NCBI RefSeq assembly: GCF_008923365.1 | Contig: NZ_WBMR01000062.1 | Coordinates: forward strand, 1 to 46,747 | Length of the DNA stretch: 46,747 bases | Source: Actinomadura montaniterrae | GTDB lineage: Bacteria; Actinomycetota; Actinomycetes; Streptosporangiales; Streptosporangiaceae | Reading direction: 5' to 3' | Shown here: one piece after another, positions 6,971 to 14,988 of the stretch | Position numbering within the stretch: position 1 is the stretch's first letter | Layout: each line of letters begins with the position of its first letter | Position numbers and translations under genes: made by a program | The notes under the pieces: model-generated | What the model saw: the letters and a program-made list of their open reading frames with translations, nothing else | Database searches by the model: none | Told to the model about the DNA's origin: nothing

Positions 6971-8679
6971 CGTCCTGCCCTCGTCGTCTGAACGTCGCGC
7001 TCGACGCGTGGATCGTCCATGTCGGGCGGGGTGCCGAAGCTGCGGAACCGCTCGTGGCGCTGCGCCAGCAGCTCCCCCGCCGGGCGGCCCAGCAGGGCCG
7101 CGAGTTCACCGGTCAGCGCGGCCCGCAGGGTGCGGGACGCCTCGCCCGGCGCCAGGTGCGCGCCGCCGGGCGGCTCCGGGATCACCCCGTCCACGATGCC
7201 GAGCCGCAGCAGCTCCCGCGCGTCGATGCGCAGGTTCCGCGCGGCCTTCGGGGCCGCCGCCGTGTCCTTCCACAGGATCGACGCGCACCCCTCCGGGCTG
7301 ATGACCGAGTAGGTGCCGTTGGAGAAGATCAGGACCCGGTTCGCCACCGCCAGCGCGAGCGCCCCGCCGCTGCCGCCCTCCCCGGTGATGACCGTGACGA
7401 TCGGCACCGGCAGGGACGCCATCAGCCGGATGTTCTCGGCGATCGCCATCGCCTGGCCGTGCTCCTCGGCGGCCAGGCCGGGGAAGGCGCCCGGGGTGTC
7501 CACGAGCGTCACGATCGGCAGGCCGAGCTTGGCGGCGAGCCGCATCAGCCGCGCCGCCTTGCGGTAGCCGGCGGGCGTCGCCATGCCGAACCCGCGCGCG
7601 GTCAGCTCCCGGGGGTCGTGGCCCTTCTGGGTGCCGACGGCCATGACGGGGACGTCGCCGAGCTGGGCGAACCCGCCGACGATCGCCGGGCAGTCGCCGC
7701 CGAGGCGGTCGCCGCGCAGCTCCAGGAAGTCGTCGAACACCGACGCCAGGTGGTCCAGGGCCGTCGGGCGGTCCAGGTGGCGGCCGAGCCGGACGGTCTC
7801 CCACGGGTCGTGCTCGGGCAGCCGGCCGGGGTCGCGGACGACCGGGGCCTCGCGGACGGCGACGGCATCGCGGACGGCCGGCCCGCCGTCCCGGGCGGGC
7901 GTGCCCATGCGCAGCAGCCTGGCCAGCGTCGGCCGGACGGCGGCGCGCGGCACGATCCCGTCGATCAGGCCGTGCTCCAGCAGGAACTCCGCGGTCTGGA
8001 AGCCGGGCGGGAGCGACTGCCGGATGGTCTGCGCGATGACGCGGGGGCCCGCGAAGCCGAGCCGGGCGCCCGGCTCGGCGAGGATGACGTCGCAGAGCGT
8101 CGCGTAGGACGCGGCGACGCCGCCGTAGGTCGGGTCGGTGACCAGCGAGACCGTCAGGACGCCGGCCTCGTCGAGCCGCGCGAGCGCGCCGCTGGTCTTG
8201 GCCATCTGCATGAGGGACAGCGCGCCCTCCTGCATCCTGGCGCCGCCGGACGCCGAGACGATCAGCAGCGGGGTGCGCTCCTCCAGCGCCGTCTCGGCCG
8301 CGGTGGTGATGGCCTCCCCGACGGCCGACCCGAGGCTGCCGCCGAGGAACGCGAAGTCCATCACGGCGGCGATGACGGGACGGCCGTCGATCAGCCCGCG
8401 CGCGCACACGATGGCCTCGTCCTGGCCGGTCGCGCGGCGGGCCTCCTTAAGGCGCGCGGGATAGGGCTTGGAGTCGGTGAACTCCAGCGGGTCGGCCAGG
8501 ACGTCCGGCATGGGCAGCAGCTCGGCGGAGCCCGGGTCGAGGAGCTGCGCCAGCCGGTCGGTGGCGCCGACCCTGGCATGGCGGCCGCAGTCCGGGCAGA
8601 CGCCGAGCGCGCGGGCGAAGCGAGGCTGGTACAGGATCGTCTGGCAGCCTTCGCAGATGTGCCACAGCGAGGTGGTCAT
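6967..8679 (-). CDS. accDA: Acetyl-CoA carboxylase carboxyltransferase, fused beta and alpha (AccDA)
   Basis: This 570-aa fusion has an AccD-like half (about 1-280) and an AccA-like half (about 290-570). The N-terminal zinc ribbon is visible as CEGC-x17-CPDC. The crotonase-fold CoA-binding loops are also visible (SASGGARMQEGALSLMQM in the first half, TGEGGSGGALALAVAN in the second). It transfers CO2 from carboxybiotin to acetyl-CoA to make malonyl-CoA, the PKS extender. It is followed by BCCP with a 4-bp overlap and preceded by the enoyl reductase with a short gap of 22 bp. Carboxylase genes are also found in angucycline clusters such as landomycin and jadomycin. Confidence 0.95.
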   Translation of the reverse strand: MTTSLWHICEGCQTILYQPRFARALGVCPDCGRHARVGATDRLAQLLDPGSAELLPMPDVLADPLEFTDSKPYPARLKEARRATGQDEAIVCARGLIDGRPVIAAVMDFAFLGGSLGSAVGEAITTAAETALEERTPLLIVSASGGARMQEGALSLMQMAKTSGALARLDEAGVLTVSLVTDPTYGGVAASYATLCDVILAEPGARLGFAGPRVIAQTIRQSLPPGFQTAEFLLEHGLIDGIVPRAAVRPTLARLLRMGTPARDGGPAVRDAVAVREAPVVRDPGRLPEHDPWETVRLGRHLDRPTALDHLASVFDDFLELRGDRLGGDCPAIVGGFAQLGDVPVMAVGTQKGHDPRELTARGFGMATPAGYRKAARLMRLAAKLGLPIVTLVDTPGAFPGLAAEEHGQAMAIAENIRLMASLPVPIVTVITGEGGSGGALALAVANRVLIFSNGTYSVISPEGCASILWKDTAAAPKAARNLRIDARELLRLGIVDGVIPEPPGGAHLAPGEASRTLRAALTGELAALLGRPAGELLAQRHERFRSFGTPPDMDDPRVERDVQTTRAGR

Positions 8680-8701
8680 CGGAGTCGGTCTCCTCTTCGG
8701 T

Positions 8702-9475
8702 TCATCGGCCGCCGGTGGCGTGGAAGCCGCCGTCGACGTGGACGATCTCGCCGCTGGTACTGGGGAACCAGTCCGACAGCAGGGCGACGCAGGCGCGCGC
8801 CGCGGGCTCGGCGTCGGTCACGTCCCAGCCGAGCGGGGCGCCGCCGTGCCAGGCGGCCTCGAAGCCGGCGAAGCCGGGGATGCTGGTGGCCGCCTTGGTC
8901 CGCAGCGGCCCGGCGGCGACCAGGTTGACCCGGACGCCGCGCGGGCCGAGCTCGCGGCACAGGTAGCGGGTGGCGGACTCCAGCGCGGCCTTCGCCACCC
9001 CCATCCAGTCGTAGCCGGGCCAGGCGGTCGAGGCGTCGAAGTCCAGCCCGACGACGGACGCGGGCGCGGCCAGCACGGGCAGGCAGGCCGTCGCGAGCGC
9101 CTTCAGCGAGTACGCCGAGACGTGCATCGTCGTCGCGACGTCCGGCCACCCGGTATTGAGGAACTCGCCGCCGAGCGCGGACCGCGGCGCGAACGCGACG
9201 GCGTGCAGCACCCCGTCGAGCCTCGGGCAGTGCGCGGTGACCCGGTCGGGCAGGGCCGCGAGGTCGTCCTCGCTGGTCACGTCCAGCTCGATGACCGGGG
9301 CCTTGTCCGGCAGGCGCGCGGCGATGTGCCGGGTGATGCGGGCGGCCCGGCCGTAGGAGGACAGCACGACCTGCGCGCCCTCCAGCTGGGCGCGGCGCGC
9401 GACCGCGTAGGCGATGGAGGACTCGGTGAGCACCCCCGTCACCAGGAGGCTCCGGCCCTCGAGGATCCCGGTCAC
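8702..9475 (-). CDS. InhA/FabI-like enoyl-ACP reductase
   Basis: This 257-aa short-chain reductase is of the FabI/InhA class, closer in motif detail to InhA (YDWMGVAKAALES and NLVAAGPLRT). The nucleotide-binding loop is GVLTESSIAYAVA, and the catalytic Tyr and Lys are Y155 and K162. The start is the GTG at 9475, overlapping the aromatase stop (GTGA). The loop that reads HSIGF in InhA and E. coli FabI reads HAVAF here (residues 91-95). Both changed positions are linked to isoniazid or triclosan resistance in those enzymes. It could reduce an enoyl-ACP starter made by the adjacent KSIII, or be a self-resistance copy of the FAS II reductase. Class is firm; role is open. Confidence 0.88.
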   Translation of the reverse strand: MTGILEGRSLLVTGVLTESSIAYAVARRAQLEGAQVVLSSYGRAARITRHIAARLPDKAPVIELDVTSEDDLAALPDRVTAHCPRLDGVLHAVAFAPRSALGGEFLNTGWPDVATTMHVSAYSLKALATACLPVLAAPASVVGLDFDASTAWPGYDWMGVAKAALESATRYLCRELGPRGVRVNLVAAGPLRTKAATSIPGFAGFEAAWHGGAPLGWDVTDAEPAARACVALLSDWFPSTSGEIVHVDGGFHATGGR

Positions 9476-10389
9476 GGCGCCGTCGGGGCGAGCTCGCGGG
9501 CGCGGCGGAGCGTCGCCATGCTGTTGCCGCCGATCGACCGGCGGACCAGCGCGGCGGCCTGCTCGACCGTGCCCTCCGGCCCGAGGATCGCGGTGATGGC
9601 CTCCTCCTTGAGCACCACCGTGTGCTTCGCGACCGCGCCGCCGTCCTCGCGGACGTGCCAGGAGCCCACGTGCGCGTGGAGGAAGTCGGGCAGCGTCGTC
9701 TGCTTGTAGACGATCGTCTCCGGCGGCAGCAGGACGCGGACCGAGACGGTGGTGTGGACGTCGCCGCCGGTGCTCGGCACGGTGTCCATCTCCAGCCGCT
9801 GGACGCCGGCGGCGTCCTCGTGCAGGTCGACCCTCGCCACGTGCGGGATCAGCGTCGGCCACTGCGCGGCGTCGGCGAGGAACCGGAAGACCCGCTCCTG
9901 CCCGGGGCCGACGGCCACCTCGTCCTCCCAGTCGACGAGGAGGTGCGCGCGGTTCGCGGCGTCGCGCAGCGAGTCCAGCTCGGCGCGGCTGTTGTGCTCC
10001 ACGACCTCCTCGATCCTGTCCAGGACGTCCGCGTCGTCGTTCTCGGCGGAGAACCAGTGCCGGAAGACGACCTCGCTCCCCTCGCCGGACGGGACGACGT
10101 GCCACTCGCCGCGCATCGCCGCGACGGGCCGCGCCGGGCTCGTCTGCCGGAACGCGACGCGCCGGGCCACCGGGTCCAGGGTGCGGTGCGAGACCCAGCT
10201 GCGGACGGCGTCGCCGGCGAAGGCCCAGATCCGCAGCCGCTGCTCGGCCCCGGCCTCCCCGGGCAGGTACTCGACGTGGACGGTCGGGGTGAAGATCGCG
10301 GGCCACCGCTCGGCGTCCGCGATCAGGCGGTACACGGTGCCGGCCGGGGCCGGGACCGTGATGGCGTGCTCGGTCTGCCGGATCTGCAT
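9472..10389 (-). CDS. Didomain aromatase/cyclase (SRPBCC x2)
   Basis: This 305-aa protein contains two START/SRPBCC helix-grip domains, about 1-150 and 155-300, like ActVII and other didomain aromatase/cyclases. Enzymes of this architecture catalyse first-ring cyclisation and aromatisation of C9-reduced poly-beta-ketone chains, so they normally pair with a C9 ketoreductase. That ketoreductase is encoded 9 bp upstream. The tandem duplication is visible in the repeated AERWPAIFTPTVHVEYL and AAQWPTLIPHVARVDL segments. The C terminus overlaps the enoyl reductase start by 4 bp. Confidence 0.92.
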   Translation of the reverse strand: MQIRQTEHAITVPAPAGTVYRLIADAERWPAIFTPTVHVEYLPGEAGAEQRLRIWAFAGDAVRSWVSHRTLDPVARRVAFRQTSPARPVAAMRGEWHVVPSGEGSEVVFRHWFSAENDDADVLDRIEEVVEHNSRAELDSLRDAANRAHLLVDWEDEVAVGPGQERVFRFLADAAQWPTLIPHVARVDLHEDAAGVQRLEMDTVPSTGGDVHTTVSVRVLLPPETIVYKQTTLPDFLHAHVGSWHVREDGGAVAKHTVVLKEEAITAILGPEGTVEQAAALVRRSIGGNSMATLRRARELAPTAP

Positions 10390-10398
10390 CGGTGCCTC

Positions 10399-11184
10399 TC
10401 AGTAGTTGCCGAGTCCGCCGCAGACGTTGATCGCCTGCGCGGTGATGGAGTCCGCGGTGTCGGTGGCGAGGTAGCCGACCAGGCCCGCCACCTCCTGCGG
10501 GGTCGAGTACCGGCCCAGCGGGATCTTGGCGAGGAAGCGCTTCAGCACCTCGTCCTCGGTGATGTCCAGGCCCGCGGCGTAGCCCTGCCGCACCGTGACG
10601 GCCATGGGCGTCTCCACGTATCCGGGGCAGACGGCGTTGACGGTGATCCCGGTCCCGGCCAGCTCCAGGCCGAGCGCCTTGGTGAAGCCGACCACGCCGT
10701 GCTTCGAGGCGGAGTACGGGGCCGCGTACACGACCCCCTGCTTGCCGCCGGTCGAGGCGATGTTGATGATCCGGCCCCACGGGCGCCCGGCGAGCCCGCC
10801 GGCCGCGAGCACCTCGCGGGTGACGCGGAACGTGCCGGTGAGGTTGGTGTCGATGACCGCCTGCCACACCTCGTCGGTGAGGTCGGCGGTGATCCCGCCG
10901 CCGCCGCGGCCGGCGTTGTTGACCAGGATGTCGATCGTGCCGAAGCGGCGCACCGCCGCCTCCACGAGCGCCTTCACGTCCGCGCCGGACGACACGTCGG
11001 CGGCGGCGCCGTCCGCCTCGATCCCCTCGCCGATCAGGTCCTTGACCGTCGCGGTGACCCGGTCCGCGTTGCGCGCGCACAGGAACACCGGGTGGCCGGC
11101 CCTGCCGAGGGCCCGGGCCGTCTCCAGGCCGATGCCGCTGGTGGCCCCGGTGACCAGCGCCACCCGGGTACTGACGTCCGTCAT
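10399..11184 (-). CDS. Type II PKS C9 ketoreductase (ActIII-like)
   Basis: This 261-aa SDR is collinear with ActIII. The NADPH loop TGATSGIG, the NNAG motif, and the catalytic S144, Y157 and K161 fall at the same numbers as in ActIII. It reduces the C9 ketone of the nascent chain and so directs C7-C12 first-ring folding. The stereochemistry-linked P94-G95-G96 motif of ActIII is G94-G95-G96 here. Upstream is the KSIII gene (9-bp gap) and downstream the aromatase, the normal partner. Confidence 0.95.
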   Translation of the reverse strand: MTDVSTRVALVTGATSGIGLETARALGRAGHPVFLCARNADRVTATVKDLIGEGIEADGAAADVSSGADVKALVEAAVRRFGTIDILVNNAGRGGGGITADLTDEVWQAVIDTNLTGTFRVTREVLAAGGLAGRPWGRIINIASTGGKQGVVYAAPYSASKHGVVGFTKALGLELAGTGITVNAVCPGYVETPMAVTVRQGYAAGLDITEDEVLKRFLAKIPLGRYSTPQEVAGLVGYLATDTADSITAQAINVCGGLGNY

Positions 11185-11193
11185 TGCCGCTCC

Positions 11194-12177
11194 TCAGGGA
11201 ATCTCGATGACCTGGCCGGCGTAGGCCAGGCCGGAACCGAAGCCGATGGTGAGCGCGGTCATCCCGCTGGTCACCTCGCCCGCGGCCAGCAGCCGTTCCA
11301 TCGCCATCGGGATGGACGCGGCGGAGGTGTTGCCGCTCTCGGCGATGTCGCGGGCGACCACCGCGCCGTCGCGCAGCCCGAGCTGCCGGGCCAGCTCGTC
11401 GATGATCAGGAGGTTGGCCTGGTGGGGGATGAGCGCGTCGAGGTCGCCGGGCGCCAGACCGGCGGCCTCGATCGCCCGGCGCGCGGCGGTGGCCAGGTCG
11501 TCCCTGGCCCACCGGTAGACGCGCCACCCGATCATGCCGAGGCGCGGCCACGGCACGGACGGGTCGCCGTGCAGCTCGGGCCGCCAGTGGCCGGTCATCC
11601 CGACCGCGTCGGCGCGGGACCCGTCGCAGCCCCACGCGACGGGCCCGATGCCCGGCCGCTCGGACGGGCCGACGACGACCGCGCCCGCGCCGTCGGCGAA
11701 CAGGAACGCGGTGGCGGCGTCGTCGGGGTCGACGATGTCGGTCATCCGCTCCGCGCCGATGATCAGGGCGTGGTCCGCCGTCCCCGCCTTGACCAGGTCG
11801 GACGCGACGGCCAGCGCGTACGGGAAGCCGGCGCAGGCGGCCAGCATGTCGAACGCGGCGGCGTTGACCGCGCCCAGCTCGTGCGCGACCTGCGAGGCCA
11901 GCGACGGCATCTGGGACAGGTGCGTGACGGTCGCGACGACGACGGCGCCGATCCGCGCGGGGTCGAGCCCCGCGTCCGCCAGCGCCTTCGCCGCCGCCTC
12001 GCGCGCCATCATGGACAGCGGCTCGTCGGGGCCCGCGTAGCCCCGGTGCCGGATGCCGGACCGCTTGACGATCCAGTCCTCGCTGAGCCCGAGCCGGGAG
12101 GCGATCTCGGCGTTGCCGACCGAGCGCCTCGGCCGGTAGGCGCCGAGGCCGATGATGCGGCTGTGCCGGGCCATCAT
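11194..12177 (-). CDS. 3-oxoacyl-ACP synthase III (priming ketosynthase)
   Basis: This 327-aa FabH-like enzyme has the complete catalytic triad Cys115 (LAACAGF), His252 (PHQAN) and Asn283 (SGNTSAASIP). Within type II PKS operons such KSIII proteins (ZhuH, BenQ and FrenI types) condense an acyl-CoA with malonyl-ACP to make a non-acetate starter. Tandem ATG codons at 12177 and 12174 overlap the ACP stop codon, so translation is probably coupled. No MCAT, dedicated second ACP or dehydratase is visible nearby; these may be borrowed from fatty acid synthesis. A Thr/Ser-acetylating or esterifying KSIII role cannot be excluded. Confidence 0.9.
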   Translation of the reverse strand: MMARHSRIIGLGAYRPRRSVGNAEIASRLGLSEDWIVKRSGIRHRGYAGPDEPLSMMAREAAAKALADAGLDPARIGAVVVATVTHLSQMPSLASQVAHELGAVNAAAFDMLAACAGFPYALAVASDLVKAGTADHALIIGAERMTDIVDPDDAATAFLFADGAGAVVVGPSERPGIGPVAWGCDGSRADAVGMTGHWRPELHGDPSVPWPRLGMIGWRVYRWARDDLATAARRAIEAAGLAPGDLDALIPHQANLLIIDELARQLGLRDGAVVARDIAESGNTSAASIPMAMERLLAAGEVTSGMTALTIGFGSGLAYAGQVIEIP

Positions 12178-12428
12178 TCGCTCTCGCGGAGCCGCGCCGT
12201 GACGTAGTCGAGGACGACCCGCGGCGAGGTCAGCTCGGCGACGGCCTCGTCCGGGATGACCAGGTGGTAGTTCTGCTGGAGCAGGGTCGCGATCTCCAGC
12301 ACGGCCAGCGAGTCGAACTCCAGCTCCGGGAACGGGGTGTCGAGGAAGTCGCCGTCCAGGGCCGGGGCGGTGCCGTCCGCGGCCTTCAGCATGATGTCCT
12401 TGAGGTCGGCGACGGTGAACTCGGTCAT
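12174..12428 (-). CDS. Type II PKS acyl carrier protein
   Basis: This 84-aa carrier protein carries the growing chain on 4'-phosphopantetheine at Ser40 in FDSLAVLEI. It is typical of type II PKS ACPs in length and in lying directly after the chain length factor. The ATG overlaps the CLF stop (ATGA). No phosphopantetheinyl transferase gene is present in the window. Confidence 0.95.
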   Translation of the reverse strand: MTEFTVADLKDIMLKAADGTAPALDGDFLDTPFPELEFDSLAVLEIATLLQQNYHLVIPDEAVAELTSPRVVLDYVTARLRESE

Positions 12429-13705
12429 GTGCTGCTCCTTGCGTGAGTGGTGGGTGCGGAGACGACGATCGCGGAGTTGAACCCGCCGAGCCCCCGCGCC
12501 AGGACGAGGGCGTGGCGGACGGTGCGGCGGCGGGGTTCGCGCAGCACCAGGTCGAGGTCGGTGCCGGGCGCCGGCTCGGTCACGTTGAGGGTCGGCGGGA
12601 TGACGCCGTCCCGGATCGACAGCAGCGCCGTCACGAGGTCGAGCGCGGCGCCCGCGTACAGGCGGCCGGTCATGGTCTTGGGGGCGGTGACGGGGACGCC
12701 GCGCGGGCCGAACAGCTCGGTGATGGCGCGCGCTTCTTCCCAGTCCAGCGCAGGCAATCCCCAGGCGTCGGCGAAGACGACGTCGATGTCGCCGGGCGCG
12801 ACGCCGGCGTCGGCGAGCGCGAGTTCCGCGGCGCGCCGCAGCCGGGGCGAGCGCCCGGAGCCGCGCGGCGGGTCGTAGGCGGCGGTGTCCGGGCCGGGTT
12901 CGCCGTCGTCGAGGGGCGGGTCGAACGTCGCGGCGTACCCGGCGATCTCGCCGTAGACGCCCGGCACGCCCCGGGCCTCGGCCGCGTCCGCGTCCTCCAG
13001 GACGAGGATGGCGCCGCCGTTGCCGGGCAGGTAGCCGTTGGCGTCGCGGTCGAAGGGCAGGTAGGCGCGGGACGGGTCGCGGCGGGTGCTGAGCATGCCG
13101 GTGGCGATCTGGAAGGCCAGCCCGACCGGCGCCAGGGAGGCGTCGCTGCCGCCGGTCACCATCAGCGGGGTGCCGCACCGGATCTGCCGCCGGGCGTGGC
13201 CGACCGCGTCCAGGCCGCCGGCCTGCTCGGAGGCCAGCACCAGCGCGGGCCCCTTCATGCCGTGCCGGATCGACAGCTGCCCGGCGGTCGACGCGTAGAA
13301 CCACGCGACCGACATGTACGCCGACACGTAGGTGGGCCCCTGCGACCACAGCTGCTGCAGCTCGCGCTGCCCGAACATGATCCCGCCGGACGAGTTCGCC
13401 ACCGTGACGCCCATCTCGAACGCCGGCATGCCGGCGGGGTCGAGGCCGGCGTCCGCGAACGCCATCACGGTCGCGGCCATGGCGAGCTGCGTCATCTGGT
13501 CGGTCTGCGCCCGGAACTTGCCGGGGATGTACGCCTCGGCGTCGAAGTCGACCTCGCCGGCGAGCCGGACCGGGTACGGCGCGGCGTCGAACAGCCGGAT
13601 CGGGCGGATCCCGCTGCGCCCCTCCAGGGTCGCCCGCCAGTACTCCTCCGTGCCCACCCCGTTCGGCGAGGCGACGCCGAGCCCGGTGACGACCGCGCCG
13701 GTCAT
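12425..13705 (-). CDS. Chain length factor (KS-beta)
   Basis: This 426-aa ketosynthase-like subunit has its active-site Cys replaced by Gln161 in ASEQAGG, the hallmark of chain length factors. It pairs with KS-alpha to form the heterodimer that sets the number of extensions. The frame stays open upstream, but the ATG at 13705 overlaps the KS-alpha stop (ATGA), the standard coupled KS/CLF arrangement. Exact chain length cannot be derived by eye. Confidence 0.96.
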   Translation of the reverse strand: MTGAVVTGLGVASPNGVGTEEYWRATLEGRSGIRPIRLFDAAPYPVRLAGEVDFDAEAYIPGKFRAQTDQMTQLAMAATVMAFADAGLDPAGMPAFEMGVTVANSSGGIMFGQRELQQLWSQGPTYVSAYMSVAWFYASTAGQLSIRHGMKGPALVLASEQAGGLDAVGHARRQIRCGTPLMVTGGSDASLAPVGLAFQIATGMLSTRRDPSRAYLPFDRDANGYLPGNGGAILVLEDADAAEARGVPGVYGEIAGYAATFDPPLDDGEPGPDTAAYDPPRGSGRSPRLRRAAELALADAGVAPGDIDVVFADAWGLPALDWEEARAITELFGPRGVPVTAPKTMTGRLYAGAALDLVTALLSIRDGVIPPTLNVTEPAPGTDLDLVLREPRRRTVRHALVLARGLGGFNSAIVVSAPTTHARSST

Positions 13706-14988
13706 GCCGCCTCCAGGTCGGCCGCGCCGAGCACCATCGCCGACTGGAAGCCGCCGAAGCCGCTGCCGATGGTGAGGACGGTGTCGGTCCGCTGCGGCCG
13801 CGCGACCAGCGGCACGTAGTCGAGGTCGCACTGCGGGTCCTGCTCGGTGAGGTTGGCGGTGGGCGGGATGACCCCGTTCCGGATGGTCAGCACGCAGGCG
13901 GCGATCTCGATCGCGCCGATCGCGCCGAGCGAGTGGCCGATCATCGACTTGATGGAGCTCATCGGGATGTCGTAGGCGTGCGCGCCCAGCGCGCGCTTGA
14001 CGGCGGACGTCTCGTGCAGGTCGTTCTGCCGGGTGCCGGAGCCGTGGGCGTTGACGTACTGGACGTCGGACGGGCTCACCTCGGCCTTGGCGAGCGCGGC
14101 GCGGATCGCCTCGGCGAGCTCCAGCCCGTCGGGGCGCAGGCCGGTCATGTGGTAGGCGTTGGCGCGGTTGGCGTACCCGAGCACCTCGGCGCGGATGTCG
14201 GCGCCGCGGCGGCGGGCGTGCTCGTACTCCTCGACGACGAGGACGGTCGCGCCCTCGCCGAGCACGATGCCGTTGCGGTCGCGGTGGAAGGGCCGGCAGC
14301 CGCCGGCCGGGTCGTCGTTGCGCGGCGTGGTGGCCTTCAGCGCGTCGAAGCAGGCGAGGGTGATCGGGGTCAGCGGGGCGTCGGTCGCCCCGGTGATCAT
14401 CACGTCGGCGGTGCCGTCCTCGACGAGCTGCACCGCGTGCCCGACGGCGTCGAGCCCCGACGTGCAGCCCGCGGAGACGACCACGACGGGTCCCTCGCAC
14501 CGCGCCGCCCACGCGACCTCCGTCGCCAGCGAGCTGACGGTGATGTACGGGTAGGAGTAGGGCACGGCGAACCGGTGGTCCACCAGCCAGTCGCGGCCGC
14601 GGTCGCTGACCGCGACGTACTCCTCCTCCATGCGGGTCGAACTGCCGATGGCGCTGCCCAGGCTGACGCCGAGGCGGGTGCGGTCGACGGTGTCGGCGAT
14701 CCCGCTGTCGGCCAGCGCCTCCCGGACGGCCACCAGCGCGAACTGGCCGGCCCGGTCCAGGCGGCGGGCCTCCTTCGGCGACAGCCCCTCGCGGGCCGGA
14801 TCGAAGTCCACCTCGGCGGCGATCCGGCAGCGGAACGGCTCGGCGTCGAACAGCGTGATGGGACGGGTGGCGGTGCGGCCGGCGCTCAGCGTCTCCCAGA
14901 ACGCCTTGGTGCCGATGCCGCCCGGCGCCACCACCCCGAGCCCGGTGATCACGGCGCGCCGTGCTCGACTAGTCACTGCTCCTCGCAT
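13702..14988 (-). CDS. Type II PKS ketosynthase alpha
   Basis: This is the catalytic minimal-PKS subunit, 428 aa from the ATG at 14988. The nucleophile is Cys175 in SAGCTSGLD; the His residues are in NAHGSGT and IGHSLGA, and the Lys is in SSIKSMIGH. The ATG lies 20 bp inside the preceding monooxygenase gene and lacks an evident SD. An alternative GTG at 14976 gives 424 aa, matching family starts better, and has AGGAG just 2 bp before it. It is followed by CLF and ACP in the canonical order. Confidence 0.96.
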   Translation of the reverse strand: MRGAVTSRARRAVITGLGVVAPGGIGTKAFWETLSAGRTATRPITLFDAEPFRCRIAAEVDFDPAREGLSPKEARRLDRAGQFALVAVREALADSGIADTVDRTRLGVSLGSAIGSSTRMEEEYVAVSDRGRDWLVDHRFAVPYSYPYITVSSLATEVAWAARCEGPVVVVSAGCTSGLDAVGHAVQLVEDGTADVMITGATDAPLTPITLACFDALKATTPRNDDPAGGCRPFHRDRNGIVLGEGATVLVVEEYEHARRRGADIRAEVLGYANRANAYHMTGLRPDGLELAEAIRAALAKAEVSPSDVQYVNAHGSGTRQNDLHETSAVKRALGAHAYDIPMSSIKSMIGHSLGAIGAIEIAACVLTIRNGVIPPTANLTEQDPQCDLDYVPLVARPQRTDTVLTIGSGFGGFQSAMVLGAADLEAA

